Source: an uncultured Lachnospira sp.
Lineage (GTDB): Bacteria > Bacillota > Clostridia > Lachnospirales > Lachnospiraceae
Reading direction: 5' to 3'
DNA: 12,305 bases
Assembly: GCA_934358235.1 (NCBI GenBank)
Contig: CAKRKK010000055.1
Coordinates: 1-12,305 of the forward strand
Below the pieces are notes generated by a model that was given only the letters and a program-made list of their open reading frames with translations, was not told where the DNA came from and ran no database searches. Positions 7,978 through 12,305 of the stretch are shown here, in pieces. The position numbers and the translations under genes are program-made. Each line of letters starts with the position of its first letter. The stretch's first letter is position 1.

Positions 7978-9244
7978 TAATAACGAACTGGGGATATATA
8001 TACATATCCCCTTTTGTGTACATAAGTGTATATATTGCGATTTTCTTTCATCACCTGCTGATGAGGAAACGAAAAAAAGATATGTTAATGCAATTATAAA
8101 AGAAATATACCTGACAAAGGAAGGTAGAAACAGTAAAGCCCACGCACATAAGCTGTTAATGGATAATAACGATGGTATCGGACAAGGAAGTATCGATAAA
8201 AAGGATATAGTAACGTCTATATTTATAGGTGGAGGAACACCATCTGTAATAGATGCGCTTGATATTAAAGCTATTATAGAGGCAGTAAGGGATAATTATA
8301 ATGTCAGCGAAGCTGCTGAGATAACAATAGAGTGCAATCCGGGAACTCTGGATATGACCAAAATAGAAATATACCGTGAGGCCGGGATTAACAGGATAAG
8401 CTTTGGCCTTCAGAGTACCAGCAATAGTGAATTAAAGCTGCTTGGAAGAATACATACCTATGAGCAGTTTGTTGAAAACTACAAGCTGGCAAGAAAAGCG
8501 GGCTTTGACAATATCAATATAGATCTGATGTCAGCACTTCCGGGACAGACCATAGAAAGCTATAGGTCTGTACTTAAGAAAGCTATATCGCTGGAAACAG
8601 AGCATATATCTGTATATAGCCTTATAATTGAAGAGGGAACCAGCCTTTCAGATAATATAGACCGTTTTCCGCCGATACCCTCAGAGGAGGATGACAGGTA
8701 TATGTATCATATGACTAAGGATATACTTGCTGCCGCAGGATATGGACAGTATGAAATATCTAATTATGCCCGGAAAGGATATGAATGCAGGCATAATATA
8801 AAGTACTGGGAAAGATGTAATTACATAGGTTTTGGAATAGGTGCAGCTTCGTTATATGGTGAAAAAAGGTATACTAATATATCAGATATAAGACAGTATA
8901 TGGATATTTTATTAGGTGATGGGGATGATGTATCACAGAATATAGAATGTGTATCACAGAACATAGACGTGGAACAGAGAATAGAGGCTATAAGAACTGA
9001 CGTTGAGGAGCTTTCAAGAGAGGATGAAATGTCTGAATATATGTTTCTTGGATTAAGAAAAACAGCAGGTATAGACATCGCAGATTTTAAAGAAAAGTTC
9101 GGTTGTGATATAAGTAAGATATATGATAAACCGATAAAGGATAATATTGCCAGCGGGTTGCTTGTACATAAAGGTAACCGTTTATACTTATCCCAGCGTG
9201 GAATAGATATAAGTAATACAGTAATGTCTGATTTTATATTGTAG
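7967..9244 (+). CDS. hemW: HemW, radical SAM heme-binding protein (formerly annotated coproporphyrinogen III oxidase-like)
   Basis: HemW is a radical SAM protein of the HemN superfamily now viewed as a heme chaperone rather than an oxidase. The 425-residue protein starts near IYIHIPFC and carries the Fe-S cluster motif Cys17-x3-Cys21-x2-Cys24 followed by [29 protein letters not shown] and [12 protein letters not shown] are family landmarks. HNIKYW matches the HNxxYW motif linked to heme binding. It is longer than the usual 370-390 residues because of insertions at about residues 52-77 and 318-345; the second contains a tandem VSQNI repeat. The start overlaps lepA by 11 bp and has no ribosome binding site of its own, so translation probably depends on ribosomes finishing lepA. 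In many Firmicutes hrcA-grpE-dnaK follows; here it does not. Confidence 0.95.
   Translation: MKNNNNELGIYIHIPFCVHKCIYCDFLSSPADEETKKRYVNAIIKEIYLTKEGRNSKAHAHKLLMDNNDGIGQGSIDKKDIVTSIFIGGGTPSVIDALDIKAIIEAVRDNYNVSEAAEITIECNPGTLDMTKIEIYREAGINRISFGLQSTSNSELKLLGRIHTYEQFVENYKLARKAGFDNINIDLMSALPGQTIESYRSVLKKAISLETEHISVYSLIIEEGTSLSDNIDRFPPIPSEEDDRYMYHMTKDILAAAGYGQYEISNYARKGYECRHNIKYWERCNYIGFGIGAASLYGEKRYTNISDIRQYMDILLGDGDDVSQNIECVSQNIDVEQRIEAIRTDVEELSREDEMSEYMFLGLRKTAGIDIADFKEKFGCDISKIYDKPIKDNIASGLLVHKGNRLYLSQRGIDISNTVMSDFIL
8930..8971 (+). repeat. 21-bp in-frame tandem duplication within hemW
   Basis: Two adjacent 21-bp units (8930-8950 and 8951-8971) encode VSQNIEC and VSQNIDV. They match at 16 of 21 bases, and most of the differences are at the 3' end of the unit. 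The repeat lies in an acidic insertion between the radical SAM core and the C-terminal domain, so it preserves the frame and probably lengthens a surface linker. Confidence 0.85.
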
Positions 9245-9263
9245 TGTATGTGGAATATATAGA

Positions 9264-9284
9264 GTGTATTGTGTATTGTGTATG
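9264..9284. repeat. three tandem GTGTAT(T/G) heptamers
   Basis: GTGTATT, GTGTATT and GTGTATG follow each other without gaps just after the hemW stop, in an alternating purine-pyrimidine, GT-rich stretch. No function is apparent; it may be a slippage product in non-coding DNA between convergent genes. Confidence 0.6.
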
Positions 9285-9317
9285 ATAGCGTGTATACATT
9301 ATATAGTATATTATGAT

Positions 9318-9348
9318 GTGAGTGGCAAAAATGAATTTTGCCACTCAC
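9318..9348. terminator. perfect 13-bp hairpin between convergent genes
   Basis: GTGAGTGGCAAAA (9318-9330) and its exact reverse complement (9336-9348) flank a 5-nt loop, ATGAA. It lies between the ends of hemW (plus) and the AraC-type gene (minus), where a bidirectional terminator is expected. Neither strand has a T tract after the stem; the only A/T run is inside the stem next to the loop. It is therefore either an atypical terminator, an mRNA 3'-end stabiliser, or a member of a dispersed palindromic repeat. Confidence 0.45.
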
Positions 9349-9408
9349 TGATGTAACCGGATCGCTTTATTGCTATGTAACGCCTGCAATCCTAAAACAC
9401 CTCAAACG

Positions 9409-10242
9409 CTAGAAAGAGGCTGTCTGTTTAATAAACTGCCGGGGTGTCATTCCTGTGAACAGCTTGAATTCACGTTGGAAATGAGCCTGGTCAGAATATC
9501 CAAGACCTGCAATATATGCACTGTTATGTAGTGCTTTATTGGAAAGCATATTGGAAATAACCGTCTGGAACCGTACTGTTTTACAGTAATCCTTAGCTGA
9601 CATACCCATAGTTTCGTTAAACATTCTTAATATGTGTCTTTCAGAATACCCAAGGCTTGTGGCAAGCTCAGAGATATGGATGCTGCCATAGGCTTTTTTT
9701 ATCATGTCAGTCAGAGCAATCATATTGGCCGGGACATAACAGCATTGTTTGCCTTTTTCAAGAAATCTGTTAAACATAGATATGTGTGCATCAAAGCTTG
9801 TATTATTTTTAAAATCCTTAATAAGATCATATTCATAAGAGCCTTTTGATGGAACATATTCATATATCTCATTAGCCATGCTTGAAGGATAGGTATCCTC
9901 AGGTACACCCTTTGCAAGGTAAGAGCAGATATCATCAAAATGAACACAAAAGTAATGTTCATAATCACCAAAGGAATATTCACGTTTATGTGCGGATGGA
10001 CCTATACAATAAAATGCTGCTGAATTATCTGAGTGATTGTAGCCAATAAGCCATGTTGTATTCGTGCATGGAATAAGAATAGAATTCCCAGAGACAATAC
10101 AGTTCTGAGCTTCTGTTTTGCTTAGTTCATATATGTACATTTTATTCTGGACTCTGTTTATATTGGCTGGGTGAGTCAGCAGCTTAGAGCTGATGCTTAT
10201 ATTATTGTTGAATATTAACGGTTGATATATATTGTTAGTCAT
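9409..10242 (-). CDS. AraC-family transcriptional regulator
   Basis: This encodes a 277-residue predicted DNA-binding regulator. The C-terminal 100 residues hold the two AraC helix-turn-helix units: ISELATSLGYSERHILRMF, and AYIAGLGYSDQAHFQREF followed by TGMTPRQF, the family signature. The N-terminal 170 residues form a probable ligand-sensing, cupin-like region that I cannot assign to a ligand. The start is chosen at ATG 10242 because AGGAGA lies 10 nt upstream on the minus strand. A GTG at 10281 would add 13 residues but has no ribosome binding site. It is convergent with hemW and divergent from the ammonium transporter gene, with 393 bp between the two starts. Regulation of that transporter is possible from position but unproven. 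Confidence 0.9.
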   Translation of the reverse strand: MTNNIYQPLIFNNNISISSKLLTHPANINRVQNKMYIYELSKTEAQNCIVSGNSILIPCTNTTWLIGYNHSDNSAAFYCIGPSAHKREYSFGDYEHYFCVHFDDICSYLAKGVPEDTYPSSMANEIYEYVPSKGSYEYDLIKDFKNNTSFDAHISMFNRFLEKGKQCCYVPANMIALTDMIKKAYGSIHISELATSLGYSERHILRMFNETMGMSAKDYCKTVRFQTVISNMLSNKALHNSAYIAGLGYSDQAHFQREFKLFTGMTPRQFIKQTASF

Positions 10243-10368
10243 AAGTATTCTATCTCCTGTTTTATAAAATGCCGTATTCACAACATTTTATTCTGTTTTT
10301 ATTGTTTAGCGTGTCTTAAGTAAAAAGCTTTTGCATGCGGAAATATTTTTTTATACTTTTTACACTTA

Positions 10369-10377
10369 TGTTATAAT
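10369..10377 (+). promoter_or_regulatory. extended -10 element (TGTTATAAT) upstream of the ammonium transporter
   Basis: TGTTATAAT matches the extended -10 consensus TGnTATAAT exactly. The -35 position is only a T-rich run, which extended -10 promoters tolerate. A transcript from here would begin near 10384 and run through the terminator at 10481-10525 before reaching the transporter gene. Confidence 0.4.
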
Positions 10378-10385
10378 AATAAAAC

Positions 10386-10440
10386 AAATATAAAAAAAGT
10401 CAATAAACATGTCGGATTTTTTCAATAAATATAAAAAAAG
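10386..10440. repeat. 14-bp direct repeat AAATATAAAAAAAG, 41 bp apart
   Basis: Identical copies lie at 10386-10399 and 10427-10440, and a second word, TCAATAAA, is also repeated (10400-10407 and 10422-10429). The spacing is close to four helical turns. The downstream copy ends 5 bp before a TATAAT element, in the position of a missing -35, so these could be regulator-binding sites. Low complexity weakens the case. Confidence 0.45.
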
Positions 10441-10445
10441 AACTG

Positions 10446-10451
10446 TATAAT
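10446..10451 (+). promoter_or_regulatory. TATAAT -10 element proximal to the leader terminator
   Basis: A perfect TATAAT sits 30 bp before the leader terminator. No recognisable -35 lies 16-18 bp upstream, so an activator would be expected. The transcript would start near 10458 and, if stopped at the terminator, be about 65-70 nt long. Confidence 0.45.
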
Positions 10452-10480
10452 AGACAACATAATTGAAAAACAGAGAGCAC

Positions 10481-10525
10481 AAAGACGTGTGATTACTTGA
10501 GAAAAGTAGTTGCACGTCTTTTTTT
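10481..10525 (+). terminator. strong intrinsic terminator in the leader of the ammonium transporter gene
   Basis: Arms 10484-10498 (begins GACGTGTGAT) and 10504-10518 (ends TTGCACGTC) form 15 pairs, three of them G-U, with a 5-nt loop, GAGAA. AAA before the stem pairs with the start of a 7-T tract (10519-10525). It sits 110 bp upstream of the transporter start and downstream of both TATAAT elements, and no gene lies between those promoters and it. This is the layout of a transcription attenuator. I could not identify an alternative antiterminator fold or a clear ANTAR-type double-hexaloop motif. The rest of the leader (10526-10620) shows only a short TCAGTT/AACTGA hairpin. Confidence 0.85.
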
Positions 10526-10620
10526 ATTATATTACGGCGCGGGTAATTCGTGTGTTATTCTGTATTTTCAGTTGTCTTATGAAAACTGATCAACTTCATT
10601 AGACTTCCAAGAAAAGAATT

Positions 10621-10627
10621 AGGGAGG
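10621..10627 (+). promoter_or_regulatory. ribosome binding site of the ammonium transporter gene
   Basis: AGGGAGG lies 8 nt before ATG 10636 and clearly fixes the start. Confidence 0.85.
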
Positions 10628-10635
10628 AAAAGGTT

Positions 10636-12305
10636 ATGGCAGTAGAACAGATAACTAACTTGATAAGTGAGCAGACATTTGGAATCTGGTTCCTTATCGG
10701 CGCTGCACTGGTATTCTGGATGCAGGCAGGATTTGCAATGGTAGAAACAGGCTTCACAAGAGCTAAGAACGCAGGTAATATTATTATGAAGAATCTTATG
10801 GATTTCTGTATAGGTACAGTAGTATTCATAGTAATAGGTTTTAGTTTATTACTTGGTGAAGATTTAGCAGGTTTTATTGGAAAACCAGGATTTGATATAT
10901 TTACAGCTTATGAGAGTTTTGATTTCTCAAGCTTTGTATTTAACTTAGTATTCTGTGCAACAACAGCAACAATAGTATCAGGAGCTATGGCAGAAAGAAC
11001 AAAGTTCCTTTCATATTGTGTATACTCTGGAGTTATTTCAGCACTTGTATATCCAATTGAAGCACATTGGATATGGGGCGGCGGCTGGTTAGCACAGTTA
11101 GGCTTCCATGATTTTGCTGGTTCATGCTGTATACATATGGTAGGTGGTATTTCAGCTATTATAGGTGCAAAGATACTTGGTCCACGTATTGGTAAGTTCG
11201 TCAAGGATGAGAAGGGAAAGGTAGTCAAGGTAAATGCGTTTCCCGGACACAGCATACCTCTTGGAGCGCTCGGTGTATTCATATTATGGTTCGGCTGGTA
11301 TGGCTTCAACGGCGCTGCTTGTACTACAATCGAAGATCTTGGATCAGTATTCCTCACAACAACAATAGCACCGGCAGTAGCAACAGTTACGTGTATGATA
11401 TTTACATGGATTAAGTATAAGAAACCAGATGTTTCAATGTGTCTTAATGCATCACTTGCAGGTCTTGTTGCTATAACAGCACCTTGTGATGTAACTGATG
11501 CAAAGGGTGCCCTTGTTATTGGTATTGTAGCAGGACTTCTTGTAGTATTTGGTGTATGGCTTCTTGATTATAAGCTGCATATAGATGATCCTGTTGGTGC
11601 AGTTGCTGTTCATATGATGAATGGTATATGGGGAACAATCGCAGTTGGTCTTTTTGCAACAAGCAAGGCACCTGGGTATGCAATAGCTATGGAAAATGGT
11701 GCTATCAAAGCAGAAGGCTTATTCTATGGTGGTGGATTCACACAGTTAGGACTTCAGTTATTAGGTTTTGTAACAGTAGCAGCATGGGCAGTAGTATGTA
11801 TGACAATTGTATTCCTTGCTATTAAGGCAACTATCGGACTTAGAGCTTCTAAGGAAGAAGAAATCAAGGGACTTGATATATGTGAACATGGTCTTACAAG
11901 TGCATATGCAGGCTTTGAATTCGGTGCAGCAGGTATGCCAGATATAGATATAACATATGATGATGTTGTATCAGTAGGTTCAGAATCAGTTGAAAATGCG
12001 GTTCCAGCTATGGTTAAGACATCTGAAATACCTGATGATAAGAAGATTACTAAGGTTGAAATTCTTATGAAGCAGGAAAGATTCGAGGCACTAAAGAAGG
12101 CTATGAACGATATCGGTGTAACTGGTATGACAGTAACACAGGTGCTTGGCTGTGGAGCCCAGAAGGGTGCACCTGAATACTACAGAGGTGTTCAGATGGA
12201 GATGCAGTTACTTCCTAAGGTACAGGTAGAAATGGTTATTTCCAAGGTACCAGTTATGGATGTAATCAATGCAGCAAGAAAAGTACTTTACACAGGTCAT
12301 ATCGG
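10636..12305 (+). CDS. amt: ammonium transporter fused to a PII signalling domain (3' end outside window)
   Basis: This is one continuous frame of 556 codons, open at the window end. Residues 1-404 are an Amt/AmtB channel with about 11 membrane spans. The signature DFAGSCCIHMVGG gives the conserved Asp159 and the first pore histidine His167; AVHMMNGIWG gives the second, His326; WFGWYGFN is also typical. Residues 406-425 match the cytoplasmic Amt tail (EEEIKGLDICEHG). After an acidic linker, a PII (GlnB/GlnK) domain starts at about 469. It includes TGMTVTQVLGCGAQKG, the T-loop EYYRGVQ, and LPKVQVEMVI, retaining the Gln and Lys used for ATP and 2-oxoglutarate (Gln509, Lys528). The T-loop has Tyr516 (Y46 equivalent) but Met521 where E. 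coli PII has the uridylylated Tyr51. Normally PII is a separate protein that plugs the channel when nitrogen is ample; here the plug appears tethered. The last 25-30 PII residues are missing. Confidence 0.95.
   Translation, partial: MAVEQITNLISEQTFGIWFLIGAALVFWMQAGFAMVETGFTRAKNAGNIIMKNLMDFCIGTVVFIVIGFSLLLGEDLAGFIGKPGFDIFTAYESFDFSSFVFNLVFCATTATIVSGAMAERTKFLSYCVYSGVISALVYPIEAHWIWGGGWLAQLGFHDFAGSCCIHMVGGISAIIGAKILGPRIGKFVKDEKGKVVKVNAFPGHSIPLGALGVFILWFGWYGFNGAACTTIEDLGSVFLTTTIAPAVATVTCMIFTWIKYKKPDVSMCLNASLAGLVAITAPCDVTDAKGALVIGIVAGLLVVFGVWLLDYKLHIDDPVGAVAVHMMNGIWGTIAVGLFATSKAPGYAIAMENGAIKAEGLFYGGGFTQLGLQLLGFVTVAAWAVVCMTIVFLAIKATIGLRASKEEEIKGLDICEHGLTSAYAGFEFGAAGMPDIDITYDDVVSVGSESVENAVPAMVKTSEIPDDKKITKVEILMKQERFEALKKAMNDIGVTGMTVTQVLGCGAQKGAPEYYRGVQMEMQLLPKVQVEMVISKVPVMDVINAARKVLYTGHI

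Noticed and set aside
8821..9348. Minus-strand open frame of 175 codons across the end of hemW
   Set aside because: Its sequence is antisense to conserved HemW motifs and has low-complexity composition; not a real gene.
10369..10386. TGTTA...AAACA quasi-palindrome resembling a GlnR/TnrA box
   Set aside because: The right half does not match TNACA at the required 7-bp spacing; it is better explained as an extended -10 element in A/T-rich DNA.
10481..10525. ANTAR-type (paired hexaloop) antiterminator target or riboswitch in the amt leader
   Set aside because: The loop is 5 nt, only about 23 nt separate the nearest predicted start from the stem, and no second hairpin with a matching hexaloop is visible.
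10908..11357. A 149-codon minus-strand open frame inside the ammonium transporter gene
   Set aside because: Antisense shadow of the Amt domain; no recognisable domain or ribosome binding site.

Overview
The window looks like a chromosomal segment of a low-GC, endospore-forming Clostridia member. Lachnospiraceae is the best guess, made from gene order and protein flavour, not from a database search. The order ftsW-ftsQ-ftsZ-spoIIGA-sigE is the end of a division/cell-wall cluster followed by the sporulation sigma-E activation pair, which points to an anaerobic spore-forming Firmicute.

Layout. (1) Positions 1-3245, plus strand: the 3' part of an FtsW-type SEDS glycosyltransferase, FtsQ/DivIB, and FtsZ, which starts with TTG behind a strong ribosome binding site. 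A strong intrinsic terminator follows at 3285-3326. (2) Positions 3365-5224: a sporulation module. A Spo0A-type promoter precedes spoIIGA (pro-sigma-E protease) and sigE (pro-sigma-E). The spoIIGA start appears to be a rare ATT codon, because the predicted transcript begins after the only upstream ATG. A possible 34-residue ORF sits between the two genes and overlaps the sigE ORF as ATGA. (3) Positions 5373-9244, plus strand: a membrane-anchored N-acetylmuramoyl-L-alanine amidase, lepA and hemW, with overlapping gene ends, so probably co-translated. hemW carries a small in-frame tandem duplication. (4) Positions 9245-9408: the convergent gap between hemW and an AraC-family regulator gene on the minus strand, containing a perfect 13-bp hairpin. 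(5) Positions 10243-10635: a 393-bp AT-rich divergent intergenic region. It holds two TATAAT elements, a 14-bp direct repeat and a strong intrinsic terminator upstream of the ammonium transporter gene, which suggests transcription attenuation. (6) Position 10636 to the window end: an ammonium transporter fused to a C-terminal PII (GlnB/GlnK-like) signalling domain, cut off by the window edge.

How the genes work together. FtsW, FtsQ and FtsZ build the division septum. SpoIIGA and sigma-E use the asymmetric septum as the checkpoint that switches on mother-cell transcription. The amidase is a cell-wall hydrolase and may join this programme. LepA and HemW are housekeeping translation and heme-related factors. 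The AraC regulator and the Amt-PII fusion are a separate module for nutrient sensing and nitrogen uptake.

The least ordinary features are the Amt-PII fusion whose T-loop lacks the usual uridylylated tyrosine, the terminator in its leader, and the ATT start of spoIIGA with an out-of-frame TTG-TAA beside it. I found no CRISPR array, insertion sequence, tRNA or rRNA.
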